A stretch of DNA of 47,594 nucleotides from an uncultured Prochlorococcus sp. (lineage in GTDB: Bacteria > Cyanobacteriota > Cyanobacteriia > PCC-6307 > Cyanobiaceae), in contig CACNQS010000010.1 of assembly GCA_902622625.1 (NCBI GenBank), positions 1-47,594 on the forward strand, written 5' to 3'. The notes below the pieces were generated by a model that was given only the letters and a program-made list of their open reading frames with translations, ran no database searches and was not told the origin of the DNA. Numbering within the stretch: position 1 is the stretch's first letter; each line of letters opens with the position of its first letter. Positions 8,899-18,305 of the stretch are shown one piece after another. The position numbers and the translations under genes are program-made.

Positions 8899-10296
8899 TT
8901 GGAAAATTCACACTCGAAAAAAAATATTTCTAGATCAACAACAAGATTAATGTTCTCTTATGGGCTAGGAGATGCAGGCACAGGTTTAGTCGCGACACAA
9001 TTTGGTTTTTTTCTTTTCAAATTTTTTATTTCCGCTGGTTTACCAGTAATAATTGCAGGATCATTATTAATGTTAATAAAGATATGGGATGCAGTAAATG
9101 ATCCTTTAATTGGATGGTTAAGTGATCGTACTAAATCAAGATGGGGGCCTAGAATCCCTTGGATGGTAGCAGCATCTGTTCCCCTTGGTTTCTCTTTAGC
9201 TGCGATATGGTGGACACCCACTGGTTCAGTGCTAACTAAGACAATTTACTATGCCATAATTTCTATAATCGTAATGACTGCTTATACAAGTATTAATCTT
9301 CCTTTCGCAGCTCTTTCTACTGAAATTTCTGAAAAAACAGCAATAAGAACAAGACTAAACGCATCTAGATTTACTGGCTCAATAATTGCAGGACTAACTG
9401 GTTTAATAATTGCTGGAGTTATATTAGGTTCCGAAGGATCAGCAAATAACGAATATTTTTTAATGGGTAAAATAAGCGGATGTATTGCAGTTTCTGCAAC
9501 ATTAATTTCTTGTTGGGGATTAGCTCCATTCGCAAAAAAAGCAAGAAGGCCTTCAGGAAAAGTTGAAGCTATAACACTTCAATTCAAAAGAATCTTCAGA
9601 AATAAAAAATTTCTAAAAGTTATTACGCTCTATATTCTTCTGTGGTGCGCCTTACAATTAATGCAAACAGTAGCATTAATCTATGTCGAGGATGTACTGA
9701 ATGTACCAACATATATTGCGAAGTGGATCCCGATACCTTTCCAAATTAGCGCTTTAGTAGGTTTACAAATATGGACCAGAGTATCAAATAAATTGAACAG
9801 GATTTCAGCGTTAAACTATGGAGCTATTATATGGATTATTTCATGTACAGCGGCTTTATTTTTACCTTCATTATCAAAAATTTCAGGAGTTGGAGATAGT
9901 TTATTCCTAAATGCCAGCAACATATTTCTGTTCATTCTTTTAATTTTCATAATCTGTCTTATTGGCATTGGAGCTTCAACTGCTTTTCTAATCCCTTGGT
10001 CACTACTTCCTGATGCAATAGACGAAGACCCAGAGAAACCAGCGGGATTATATACTGCTTGGATGGTACTTATTCAGAAGATTGGTATCGCGTTTAGTGT
10101 TCAATTATTAGGATTTTTATTGTATTTATCGGGTTATCAATCATGCTTTGTTGATAAAGATGGCCTAAATATTATTGATCAATGCTACTCAGCACAACTA
10201 ACTATTAGATTATGTATTGGTTTTATACCCTCAATAATGGTAATCATTGGTCTTTTAATCATGAGAAAATGGGATCAAAAATTAATTACAAACTAA
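8899..10296 (+). CDS. MFS carrier of the GPH (melibiose-symporter-like) family
   Basis: 465-residue inner-membrane protein with about 12 hydrophobic segments. The hallmark GPH sequence KIWDAVNDPLIGWLSDRT (residues 61-78, with D64, D68 and D76), followed by RWGPR, matches the cation- and sugar-binding helices of the MelB family; LLPDAIDEDPEKPAG in the second half matches the other family signature. The substrate cannot be read from sequence: a sugar or glycoside with a coupled cation is the family expectation. The start is TTG at 8899; an upstream ATG is lacking. It is followed after 9 bases by the MlaE-type permease, so the two may be co-transcribed. Confidence 0.85.
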   Translation: MENSHSKKNISRSTTRLMFSYGLGDAGTGLVATQFGFFLFKFFISAGLPVIIAGSLLMLIKIWDAVNDPLIGWLSDRTKSRWGPRIPWMVAASVPLGFSLAAIWWTPTGSVLTKTIYYAIISIIVMTAYTSINLPFAALSTEISEKTAIRTRLNASRFTGSIIAGLTGLIIAGVILGSEGSANNEYFLMGKISGCIAVSATLISCWGLAPFAKKARRPSGKVEAITLQFKRIFRNKKFLKVITLYILLWCALQLMQTVALIYVEDVLNVPTYIAKWIPIPFQISALVGLQIWTRVSNKLNRISALNYGAIIWIISCTAALFLPSLSKISGVGDSLFLNASNIFLFILLIFIICLIGIGASTAFLIPWSLLPDAIDEDPEKPAGLYTAWMVLIQKIGIAFSVQLLGFLLYLSGYQSCFVDKDGLNIIDQCYSAQLTIRLCIGFIPSIMVIIGLLIMRKWDQKLITN

Positions 10297-10305
10297 TATA
10301 AAGAT

Positions 10306-11061
10306 ATGTATTACCTTGATTTTTTCAAACGACTTCTAAGCAGCCTAGTCATTGGCGGGCAAGCAATTAATTTTATCTTTAAGGGTAAAATTTCCAAAAA
10401 TGATCTCTTTGAGCAACTTATGGAGTCAGGTCCTGGGAGTTTGTTAATTGTATTAATTACGGGAATTGCCGCAGGTACAGTTTTTAATATTCAAGTTGCA
10501 TCACAACTTACAAGTATGGGGGTTTCAAGTGAAATTGGAGGTTTATTAGCAGTAGGCATGGCCAGAGAAATGGCTCCCCTTTTAACTGCTACTTTAATGA
10601 CTGGGAAGGTTGCAACTGCCTATGCTGCTCAACTGGGTACTATGAAAGTCACAGAACAAATTGAGGCAATAACCATGTTAAGGACCGAACCAATCCAATA
10701 TTTGGTAGTCCCAAGGTTACTATCGATGGTAATAATGTCTCCAATACAGTGTCTTTTGTTTTTATCTGTAGCTTTATGGAGCGGACAAATTTGGAGCACA
10801 ATTTTTTATAAAGTTCCTCCAATAGTTTTTTGGACATCTGTAAGATCAGGCAATGTGAGTTTAACCAGTGCAGACTTAACTTCAATGTTAATAAAATCTG
10901 TAGTGTTCGGATTACTTATTTCAATCATTGCTTGTGGATATGGACTTACAACCAAAGGAGGTCCAAAAGAAGTTGGAACAAGTACAACAGGTGCAGTTGT
11001 AATGACTCTCGTTACTGTATCTTTAATGGATGTATTACTAACGCAAATTTTATTTGGATGA
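10306..11061 (+). CDS. MlaE/YrbE-type ABC lipid transport permease
   Basis: 251-residue membrane protein of the MlaE family (plastid relative TGD1), the permease of ABC systems that move phospholipids between membranes. Recognisable features are the GPGSLLIVLITGIAAGTVF segment, the MAREMAPLLTATLMTGKVA motif, the coupling-helix region TEQIEAITMLRTEPIQYLV and the late GYGLTTKGGPKEVGTSTT. The ATPase and the MCE substrate-binding partner are not in this window. Cyanobacteria usually encode them elsewhere. The next gene starts 4 bases after its stop. Confidence 0.93.
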   Translation: MYYLDFFKRLLSSLVIGGQAINFIFKGKISKNDLFEQLMESGPGSLLIVLITGIAAGTVFNIQVASQLTSMGVSSEIGGLLAVGMAREMAPLLTATLMTGKVATAYAAQLGTMKVTEQIEAITMLRTEPIQYLVVPRLLSMVIMSPIQCLLFLSVALWSGQIWSTIFYKVPPIVFWTSVRSGNVSLTSADLTSMLIKSVVFGLLISIIACGYGLTTKGGPKEVGTSTTGAVVMTLVTVSLMDVLLTQILFG

Positions 11062-11065
11062 TCCT

Positions 11066-11470
11066 ATGTTTAATACTAAATCAAAAAAAGAGGAGCCAGT
11101 AATAATATCTCCTTCATTTCAGTTGCCAATTATTTTAATAGTTTTAAGTTTTATGCTTTTGTTTTTGAATATTGGTTCTTTGCCAACAATAGTTTTTGCT
11201 TCTTTTAGCTTTTTTTTATTACTTCAGTCATTCACCTTAAGAATAAAAATAACAAATGATGATTTTATCGTTTTACAATTAGGGAAAGAGATTAGAACTT
11301 TTCCATTCAAGAACTGGATATCATGGAAATTCTTTTTCCCTATAATCCCAGGTATTTTTTATTTTAGAGAAAAGTCCAGTCCTCATTTATTACCAATTTT
11401 ATTTAATCCAAAGCAATTAAAAGATGAGCTCATAAAAAAAGTTGACTCCCTGGAAATTAAAAATTCTTAA
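11066..11470 (+). CDS. DUF3119 membrane protein
   Basis: Short protein with two hydrophobic segments near the N terminus (PIILIVLSFMLLFLNIGS and FASFSFFLLL), followed by a cytoplasmic beta-rich part with GKEIRTFPFKNWISWKFF and a FREKSSPHLLPILFNPKQL motif, which I recognise as DUF3119, found in cyanobacteria and plants. ATG 11066 is chosen over a TTG at 11054 that would overlap the permease gene. It directly follows the MlaE-type permease, which suggests a joint role, but the function is not established. Confidence 0.82.
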   Translation: MFNTKSKKEEPVIISPSFQLPIILIVLSFMLLFLNIGSLPTIVFASFSFFLLLQSFTLRIKITNDDFIVLQLGKEIRTFPFKNWISWKFFFPIIPGIFYFREKSSPHLLPILFNPKQLKDELIKKVDSLEIKNS

Positions 11471-11505
11471 AATTCAGACTTTGCCTAATCATCAAAATTA
11501 TTTAA

Positions 11506-12516
11506 ATGACCAATACAGAAATTTCCGACAATAATCCTGAAAAGGAATTAAAGATAGATAAGTCAATTTCAGATGATAAAACAAAACAAATTAGTAAGAA
11601 AAATACAACTCAAAATAAAAAAATTACACCGAAAAACAATAAATCAACTAAATCTTTTGATGAAATTTCTAATGAAATTTTTAGAGATCTCTTTTCAAAA
11701 AAAGATTCTTTAGTTAAAGAAATAAAAGAGTTAGAAGCAAAAAAAAATGAAATAGAAAAAGATATTGAGTCTAATTTTAAAGGACAGTCAGATAATATTG
11801 CTAAAAGAGTTAAAGGTTTTCAAGAGTACTTAACTGGAGCTTTACAGAATCTTTCACAAAATGTAGAGAAACTTGAATTAGTTTCTCAACCAATAATCGT
11901 AAAGCCTTCTCCCCTTGATGAGAAAAAGCAAGACAATAGCACAAATAATGTAGTTAATGTTCCTGCTCTTTCCGAAACATTTAAGCCAGATGAAGAGATT
12001 ATAAAAAGTTGCTTTTCAAGTTTCACAGAACAACCCGACTTTTATGCAGAACCTTGGAAATTAAGACGGAGTCTTGATTCCTCAGATATAGAAATTATGG
12101 ATGATTGGTTCTTTAACATGGGCGGAAGAGGTTCTCTTGAAAGTAGAGGGTCTCGACAAAAAAATGCCTTGTTATCAGCTGGCTTAATATCTATTCTTGG
12201 CGAATTATATGGGGATCAATTTCAGACACTTATTTTAGCTTCGCAGCCTGAACGATTAGGTGAATGGAGAAGAATTCTCCAAGATTCACTTGGTCTTACA
12301 AGGGATGACTTTGGACCTAATAGTGGGATTGTTCTGTTTGAAAGGCCGGAAGGTGTAATCGAAAGAGCTGATAGATTAGAAGCCAATGAAGAATTGCCAT
12401 TTATTATCATTGATGCTGCAGAAACTTCTGTTGAAATTCCAATACTTCAATTCCCATTATGGGTTGCATTTGCTGGTTCAGATAATGAAATTTACGATGA
12501 TCTTGAACTAAACTAA
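11506..12516 (+). CDS. DUF3086 protein with coiled-coil N terminus
   Basis: 336 residues. The first 60 are Lys/Asn/Ser-rich and probably disordered. Residues about 60-125 form a heptad-rich coiled coil ([20 protein letters not shown]). The C-terminal domain (about 165-336) carries the conserved [13 protein letters not shown] and [20 protein letters not shown] segments typical of the cyanobacterial DUF3086 family. No catalytic motif was recognised and no function is known to me. It is followed 5 bases later by plsY. Confidence 0.85.
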   Translation: MTNTEISDNNPEKELKIDKSISDDKTKQISKKNTTQNKKITPKNNKSTKSFDEISNEIFRDLFSKKDSLVKEIKELEAKKNEIEKDIESNFKGQSDNIAKRVKGFQEYLTGALQNLSQNVEKLELVSQPIIVKPSPLDEKKQDNSTNNVVNVPALSETFKPDEEIIKSCFSSFTEQPDFYAEPWKLRRSLDSSDIEIMDDWFFNMGGRGSLESRGSRQKNALLSAGLISILGELYGDQFQTLILASQPERLGEWRRILQDSLGLTRDDFGPNSGIVLFERPEGVIERADRLEANEELPFIIIDAAETSVEIPILQFPLWVAFAGSDNEIYDDLELN

Positions 12517-12521
12517 GGTTT

Positions 12522-13115
12522 ATGAACATCTTAATAATTTTTACAAGTTATCTTTTAGGATCACTTCCGACAGGTTTTTTAATTGGAAAATATCTCAAAA
12601 ATATAGATCTAAGAACTATGGGTTCTGGATCTACAGGTGCCACAAATGTCTTAAGAAATGTTGGGAAATGGCCAGCACTTTTTGTGTTTATCATTGACGT
12701 TGGGAAAGGCCTTATTGCAGTAAAAATTGCTCAGTATTATACAGATCAAGGATTAATACAGGTAATAGCGGGGATATCTGCTATCTCAGGACATATTTGG
12801 CCAATATGGCTTAGAGGTAAAGGAGGGAAAGCTGTAGCTACTGGATTAGGTATGTTTTTAGCTCTTTCTTGGAAAGTTGGACTAGCATCTCTTGGCATTT
12901 TTTTAATAGTCCTAACAAAAACTAAATTTGTTTCTTTATCCAGTATTTCAGCTGCAATCTTACTTCCTATTTTTATGTTTTTTTCCCTAGGTAAATTTAT
13001 GCACTCATACTTTTTTATCAGTTTAATTGTTGCATTATTAGTAATCTGGAAACATAGAACAAACATAACAAGATTGCTTAAAGGAGAAGAATCCAAAATT
13101 AATCAGAATCAATAG
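12522..13115 (+). CDS. plsY: Glycerol-3-phosphate acyltransferase PlsY
   Basis: Membrane enzyme that transfers acyl from acyl-phosphate to glycerol-3-phosphate, the first step of phospholipid synthesis. The conserved motifs are visible: SLPTG (14-18), [12 protein letters not shown] (34-45), and [19 protein letters not shown] with H91 and the glycine-rich phosphate loop. Five or so hydrophobic segments; 197 residues is the normal size. AAGG sits just before the ATG. The 3' end overlaps pyrF on the opposite strand by 17 bases. Confidence 0.95.
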   Translation: MNILIIFTSYLLGSLPTGFLIGKYLKNIDLRTMGSGSTGATNVLRNVGKWPALFVFIIDVGKGLIAVKIAQYYTDQGLIQVIAGISAISGHIWPIWLRGKGGKAVATGLGMFLALSWKVGLASLGIFLIVLTKTKFVSLSSISAAILLPIFMFFSLGKFMHSYFFISLIVALLVIWKHRTNITRLLKGEESKINQNQ

Positions 13116-13827
13116 ATTTAAATATTTCTATTAGAGCTTTATTAGGATCTATAGCTTTTGAAATTGATCTACCAATGACCAACTTAGAAGCGCCATTATC
13201 TATAGCTTTATGGGGAGTCATAATTCTATTTTGATCATCTTTATTATCAATATTTAATCTGATACCTGGTGTAATAAGTTCAAAATTATCCTTATAAATA
13301 GATCTCAACATTTTTACCTCCCAAGAGGAACAAACACATCCATCTAATCCGGCATCAAAAGACAACTTTGCAAGTCTCAATACATTTTCTTCAATTGAAT
13401 TATTTCTATCAAGATCAGTTTGAAAATCTTTAAGAGAAAAGCTTGTTAAAACAGTTATTCCTACAACCAATGGAGGTTTTAGACTGACTGAGGTGGCTCC
13501 TTCTAAAGATGCTTTTTTCGAATCCTTAAGAGCTTTTAAACCCGCTGAAGCATGAATAGAAATTATATCAACCCCTAATTTTGAAACTTGGAAACATGCT
13601 GCACGCATGGTATTTGGAATATCATGAAATTTTAAGTCTAAAAAAATTTTTTTATTTAAACCTTTTAAGATTTCAATAACTCTTGGACCTTCCCTAACAA
13701 AAAGTTCTAAACCAACTTTAACCCACCTAATATTAGGACATTTTTCCAAAAGTAATTTTGCTTGACTTACATCTAATCCATCAATTGCCAATATTATTTT
13801 ATCTTCTGAATTAAATCTGTTATTCAT
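13099..13827 (-). CDS. pyrF: Orotidine 5'-phosphate decarboxylase
   Basis: Last step of UMP synthesis, a cytoplasmic TIM-barrel enzyme. The catalytic DxKxxD array is [10 protein letters not shown] (D65, K67 and D70 if counted from the TTG one codon upstream). The phosphate-binding VIGRSIS is near the C terminus and LITPGIR precedes it. I start at ATG 13827 rather than TTG 13830. About 242 residues, as usual. It sits 6 bases after tyrS and is likely co-transcribed with it. Its end overlaps plsY tail-to-tail. Confidence 0.95.
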   Translation of the reverse strand: MNNRFNSEDKIILAIDGLDVSQAKLLLEKCPNIRWVKVGLELFVREGPRVIEILKGLNKKIFLDLKFHDIPNTMRAACFQVSKLGVDIISIHASAGLKALKDSKKASLEGATSVSLKPPLVVGITVLTSFSLKDFQTDLDRNNSIEENVLRLAKLSFDAGLDGCVCSSWEVKMLRSIYKDNFELITPGIRLNIDNKDDQNRIMTPHKAIDNGASKLVIGRSISKAIDPNKALIEIFKSIDSD

Positions 13828-13833
13828 CAATTT

Positions 13834-15072
13834 TCAGTTTTCAAACCTCTTAAATATTTTTTTTCCAATTTGCAAAATTTTTCCTTCCAAATCATTTTTT
13901 GAATTAAAAACTAAATCAGGATTTATTACTTTTTGACTATCAATTTTTACACCCCCACCTTTAATAGATCTTTTGGATTCGCTGCTAGATTTGAAAAGTT
14001 TTAGAACACTTAATAAGTAGAAGAACTTTACTGGGAAAACTACTTCTTTTAAAGAAATCTCTGGAATTTCTCCAACTTTTTCTTTGTATCCAAGGAATAA
14101 TTTTTCGCAGTTTGATTGCGCCTTTAATGCTTCTTCGGCCCCATGGAATAAAGTAGTAACTTCTAAAGCCATTCTTCTCTGTAATTCGCGAGGATTTGAG
14201 TTTTCCAGAAAACTTAAATCTAATTCAGTAAGCAATTCAAAATAGGTGGGTATTACATTATCGGGTACTTTTTCTAATTTTGAATACATTGAAAGAGGAT
14301 CTTCAGTTAAACCGACAGTGTTAAATTCAGATTTACTCATCTTCTTAACTCCATCTAATCCTGTCAAAATTGGCAGCAAAACACCAAATTGAGGGTCTTG
14401 TTTAAAATGCCTTTGAAGGTCTCTTCCTATTGCAATATTAAATTTCTGATCGGTGCCTCCAAGCTCAATATCTGATTGAACAACTACCGAATCGTAACCT
14501 TGTAATAGTGGATATAAGAATTCATGCAAAGAAATTGGAACCTGCGCAGTGTACCTTTTATTAAATTCTTCCTTAGCAAGCATTTGACTAACTGTTGCAC
14601 TCCCCATTAAGTCAATTATGGAATTAAGATTTAATCCTTTTAACCATTCACTGTTATATCTAATTTCTATCCTATCTTTTGCATCAAAATCTAAAATAGA
14701 TTCATTGGCTGGCCTTCCCATCCCTAATTGGGTTAAGTATGTTTTTGCATTATCCTTGACTTGTTTTTCCGATAACTGAACTCTTGTTTTATTTTTTCCG
14801 GTTGGATCTCCAATTTGAGCAGTAAAATCACCAATAATTAAAACTGCAATATGTCCATTATCTTGGAATGCCCTAAGTTTTTTAAACAATATGCTATGCC
14901 CAAGATGAATATCGGTTCCAGTTGGATCGATGCCGAGTTTAACCCTTAATTTTTTATTATTTTTTTTCGCATGATCAATTATCTCCCAAAAGGTTTGATC
15001 TGTTCCCTTAATTGGAAAATATTCTTCTATTCCTCTTGACAGCCATGATGGCAATTTTAAATTATCTGTCAT
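13834..15072 (-). CDS. tyrS: Tyrosyl-tRNA synthetase
   Basis: Class I aminoacyl-tRNA synthetase. The HIGH motif is HLGH (56-59), KMSKS is at 244-248, and the C-terminal S4-like RNA-binding domain starts around residue 350 ([14 protein letters not shown]). At 412 residues, with the longer spacing between signatures, it is the TyrZ/TyrRS-beta-like type that cyanobacteria commonly have. It lies between a DUF1825 gene and pyrF in a same-strand run. Confidence 0.96.
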   Translation of the reverse strand: MTDNLKLPSWLSRGIEEYFPIKGTDQTFWEIIDHAKKNNKKLRVKLGIDPTGTDIHLGHSILFKKLRAFQDNGHIAVLIIGDFTAQIGDPTGKNKTRVQLSEKQVKDNAKTYLTQLGMGRPANESILDFDAKDRIEIRYNSEWLKGLNLNSIIDLMGSATVSQMLAKEEFNKRYTAQVPISLHEFLYPLLQGYDSVVVQSDIELGGTDQKFNIAIGRDLQRHFKQDPQFGVLLPILTGLDGVKKMSKSEFNTVGLTEDPLSMYSKLEKVPDNVIPTYFELLTELDLSFLENSNPRELQRRMALEVTTLFHGAEEALKAQSNCEKLFLGYKEKVGEIPEISLKEVVFPVKFFYLLSVLKLFKSSSESKRSIKGGGVKIDSQKVINPDLVFNSKNDLEGKILQIGKKIFKRFEN

Positions 15073-15091
15073 GAAGCTTTAACCGTTAACT

Positions 15092-15415
15092 TTAAGAAGT
15101 TTTATCAAGTTCATCCTTCATTCTTATTAAGGTTTTATTCATTTGATCGAACATTTGATCAGGAGTAATCCCAAATTGACTTAACTGTGTCTTTAATTGT
15201 TCTACTGTCATTTTTGCTTGAAAATCTTCAGACAATTCAAATCTCTTCATAAAAACCTTATAACGATCCATAAGAGATTCCATTTTCTTTATAAACATTT
15301 TTTTCCCTTCTCTGTCAAATTTTCCATAATCAGAGCCAAGTTTCATAAGTTCTTGGTAATCTGTAAAAAGCTTTTTAGCTTCTTCTTGAACGATGTCTGA
15401 TTCAAAGAATCCCAT
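15092..15415 (-). CDS. DUF1825 protein
   Basis: About 107 residues from the ATG at 15415 (a longer upstream extension of 11 codons is possible but not conserved-looking). The MGFFESDIVQEEAKKLF start and the all-helical, charged sequence with repeated KKM and RYKVFMKRFELS are characteristic of DUF1825, a small conserved cyanobacterial family of unknown function. It is 19 bases upstream of tyrS on the same strand. Confidence 0.88.
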   Translation of the reverse strand: MGFFESDIVQEEAKKLFTDYQELMKLGSDYGKFDREGKKMFIKKMESLMDRYKVFMKRFELSEDFQAKMTVEQLKTQLSQFGITPDQMFDQMNKTLIRMKDELDKTS

Positions 15416-15565
15416 TTCTATTTTTTTACTTCGCAGATTAAGGCTCAACTACAAGATAACAAGAATCTTTTAAATTGATTAGAAGATTAATAAATTTTAG
15501 TTTATAAATAATTCTTTGATTTATATTTTTTCAGAATTAAATTTAGTAAAACTGTTTTATAAATA

Positions 15566-16177
15566 TTGGAAAAATTTAACGTGAATAATATTTCAAACCA
15601 AAATAGACAATTTGAATTATTTGGTTCAAATGTAAATACATCAATAAATTTTCAACACTCAAATGATCTAAAAATCAAAGGCGAAATCCTAACAGAGTGG
15701 AGGGATAGAATATATAATTACCAATTCAATATTTCAAAAGATACTCACAATAAAACTTTACACCAAACAAGTCTTCCTATAAATACAATTTCCGAGGAAA
15801 GAAAAATTGATCCGTTTTCCTTGCAGCCATTATCATTGAACTTTTGGAGAACCAATCAATATATACACAATGGGCCAGCAATGTATTTTGTAATTGACTC
15901 GATGGAGAGTTCTAAAATAATCCTTTATATAGGAGAAACAAATTCAGCAAATAAAAGATGGAAGGGAGAACATGACTGTAAAAATTACCTCATGAACTAT
16001 AAAGAAGCCCTAGCTCATAACAAACTCTCAAGTCACCAAGATATTCGTTTCTTCTTAGATGTACCTAAAGAAGTAAAATTAAGACGTAAATTAGAACAGC
16101 AACTGATATATTTATGGTTACCACCTTTTAATAAAGAAACTCGAGATAGGTGGGCAACTACTTTCACAAACAATTAA
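15566..16177 (+). CDS. GIY-YIG-like nuclease family protein
   Basis: 203 residues. The second half looks like a GIY-YIG fold: AMYFV (105-109) in the place of GIY, LYIGET (120-125) as YIG, K130/R131 in the place of the catalytic Arg, H136, and E177 in LRRKLEQQLI as the metal-binding Glu. The N-terminal 95 residues are polar and include TEWRDRIYNYQ. Similar stand-alone proteins occur in cyanobacteria. Nuclease activity is inferred from motifs only. The start is uncertain between TTG 15566 and GTG 15581. The gene lies 24 bases before pepA. Confidence 0.75.
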   Translation: MEKFNVNNISNQNRQFELFGSNVNTSINFQHSNDLKIKGEILTEWRDRIYNYQFNISKDTHNKTLHQTSLPINTISEERKIDPFSLQPLSLNFWRTNQYIHNGPAMYFVIDSMESSKIILYIGETNSANKRWKGEHDCKNYLMNYKEALAHNKLSSHQDIRFFLDVPKEVKLRRKLEQQLIYLWLPPFNKETRDRWATTFTNN

Positions 16178-16201
16178 AAGTTAATTAAAACCATTTTACA
16201 A

Positions 16202-17674
16202 ATGCAATTTTCCACATTCCAAAAAAATCTAGACAACTGGCAAGGTGCTTCATTAATTTTTGGAGTTTTGGAAGAAGAAATTGCAAGCCAACTTGAAAAC
16301 ATAAAATTTGTTATTGACCCAAAATTATTACTAAAAAAAGTTACTCAAAAAAAATTTAAAGGAGAAAAAGGAAAAACTTTAAGCTTTGAATTTTTAGATC
16401 AAAAATTAGAAACTTTATTCATAGTTGGTCTTGGCAAATCAAAAGACCTAAATAAAAGTGACATCGAAAACTCTATAGGAAATCTAGTTAGGAAAACGGT
16501 GGATAAAAATGAAAAAATGAGCATCTTGTTACCTTGGGAATTTATAAATTCACAACTAGAAATAAATCAATTAGCAGAGTCGGTAAGATTATCTGCCTAT
16601 AAGGACAATAGATTCAATAAGAAAAAAGATGAAAAGAAAGTTCTTAAAGAGATAGAGTTTTTGAATTTGAAAAAATTTGAGAATATTAGTTTTGAAGAAA
16701 CAGCACAAATATGTGAAGGTGTAGAACTAGCAAGAAGACTCGTAGCCGCCCCTCCAAATAGCCTTACTCCTCAGGAAATGTCTATACAAGCTTCTCAAAT
16801 AGCTAAAGATCATGGTTTGGGAGTAAAAATTTTAGAGGCAAAAGATTGTGAAGATTTAGGGATGGGTGCATATTTAGCTGTAGCAAAAGGATCTGATCTA
16901 GATCCTAAATTTATACATCTTACTTTAAAGTCAGAGGGGCCTATAAAAGAAAAGATTGCGCTTGTTGGGAAGGGTTTAACCTTTGATTCTGGAGGATACA
17001 ATCTGAAAGTGGGAGCCTCTCAAATTGAAATGATGAAATATGATATGGGCGGAAGCGCTGCAGTTTTAGGAGCAGCAAAAGCACTTGGGGCAATAAAACC
17101 AAAGGGATTAGAAATTCATTTTATTGTGGCATCTTGCGAAAACATGATAAATGGATCTGCAGTGCATCCTGGGGATGTAGTTAAAGCATCTAATGGTAAG
17201 ACAATTGAAATAAATAACACTGATGCTGAGGGTAGACTCACATTAGCTGATGCTTTAACTTACGCATCTAATTTAAAACCGGATTCAATAATAGATCTCG
17301 CTACTTTAACAGGAGCTATTGTTGTTGCATTGGGGAATGATGTAGCTGGATTCTGGAGTAATAATGATGATCTAGCAAATGACCTAAAAGCTGCATCAGC
17401 CCAGTCTGGAGAAGAATTATGGCAAATGCCTTTACAAAAATCTTATAAAGAAGGGTTAAAGTCTCATATAGCTGACATGAAAAATACAGGTCCTAGAGCA
17501 GGTGGGTCAATCACCGCTGCTTTGTTTTTAGAGGAATTCTTTGATAAAGAAATTAAATGGGCTCATATTGATATTGCTGGGACTTGTTGGACTGATAAGA
17601 ATAAGGGAATAAACCCATCAGGTGCAACTGGTTTTGGAGTTAAAACTCTTGTTCAATGGATTAAAAATAAATAA
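16202..17674 (+). CDS. pepA: Leucyl aminopeptidase (M17)
   Basis: Cytosolic two-metal aminopeptidase for peptide turnover. The metal and catalytic residues are all present: K257 and D262 in [11 protein letters not shown]281 in KYDMGG, and D341, E343 and R345 in NTDAEGRL (339-346). The N-terminal non-catalytic domain spans about 1-165. At 490 residues it is typical. Transcribed alone or with the GIY-YIG-like gene; it converges with msrA, leaving only 12 bases and no obvious terminator. Confidence 0.96.
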   Translation: MQFSTFQKNLDNWQGASLIFGVLEEEIASQLENIKFVIDPKLLLKKVTQKKFKGEKGKTLSFEFLDQKLETLFIVGLGKSKDLNKSDIENSIGNLVRKTVDKNEKMSILLPWEFINSQLEINQLAESVRLSAYKDNRFNKKKDEKKVLKEIEFLNLKKFENISFEETAQICEGVELARRLVAAPPNSLTPQEMSIQASQIAKDHGLGVKILEAKDCEDLGMGAYLAVAKGSDLDPKFIHLTLKSEGPIKEKIALVGKGLTFDSGGYNLKVGASQIEMMKYDMGGSAAVLGAAKALGAIKPKGLEIHFIVASCENMINGSAVHPGDVVKASNGKTIEINNTDAEGRLTLADALTYASNLKPDSIIDLATLTGAIVVALGNDVAGFWSNNDDLANDLKAASAQSGEELWQMPLQKSYKEGLKSHIADMKNTGPRAGGSITAALFLEEFFDKEIKWAHIDIAGTCWTDKNKGINPSGATGFGVKTLVQWIKNK

Positions 17675-17686
17675 CTATATTTAAAA

Positions 17687-18289
17687 TCATTCAGTCCAAA
17701 GATTTATTGATCTAGCGTTATCCCCCCATAATTTATCCAATCTCTGATCTCTCCCACATGAGAATCTGTAGAACTTATATTTTAATTCATTTCTCTCAGC
17801 AAAATCCTGATGATATTCTTCAGCCAACCAAAATTTACCTTTTGATTTTAGTTCTACAGATATTTTTTCTAATGGCACTCGCAATTCATTAGAGGCCGAA
17901 AGAATTGCATTTTTTGCGTCACTTTCCTCAGTTTCATCTTTGAAAAAAATCACTGGCCTATAAGAATCTCCACGATCACAAAATTGACCCTTGCTGTCTA
18001 GAGGATCAATATTTCTGAAATATAGCCTAAGTATCTCGGGTAAAGTTACCAATTTGGAATCATAGTCCACCAAAACCACTTCCTGATGTCCTTCATGATT
18101 TTCGTAGTTAGGATTTAGTAAATCTCCACCTGAATAGCCACTTTGCACAAAATTTATCCCGCTTAATGACTCTAAATCATGTTCTAAACACCAAAAACAA
18201 CCTCCTGCAAGAATCAATTCCTCTGCAAAAGCGTTTACAGGGTTGATAAAGATTGAAATAGCAATTATTAGGGGAAAGAAATATTTCAT
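17687..18289 (-). CDS. msrA: Peptide methionine sulfoxide reductase A with signal peptide
   Basis: Repairs oxidised methionine (the S-sulfoxide). The active-site GGCFWC is at residues 29-34 with catalytic C31. The later segment PEILRLYFRNIDPLDSKGQF and the EEYHQDF near the C terminus are family hallmarks. From ATG 18289 the protein begins with a signal peptide (YFFPLIIAISIFINPVNAFA, cleavage near residue 22), so it should work in the periplasm or lumen. An upstream frame extension to 18349 would overlap lpxB and spoil the signal, so I rejected it. It follows lpxB by 16 bases. Confidence 0.93.
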   Translation of the reverse strand: MKYFFPLIIAISIFINPVNAFAEELILAGGCFWCLEHDLESLSGINFVQSGYSGGDLLNPNYENHEGHQEVVLVDYDSKLVTLPEILRLYFRNIDPLDSKGQFCDRGDSYRPVIFFKDETEESDAKNAILSASNELRVPLEKISVELKSKGKFWLAEEYHQDFAERNELKYKFYRFSCGRDQRLDKLWGDNARSINLWTE

Positions 18290-18305
18290 TTTTTTATTAT
18301 AAAGT

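Noticed and set aside
10649..11102. Minus- and plus-strand ORFs inside the MlaE-type permease
   Set aside because: Fully covered by a recognised gene; peptide sequences look like frame shadows.
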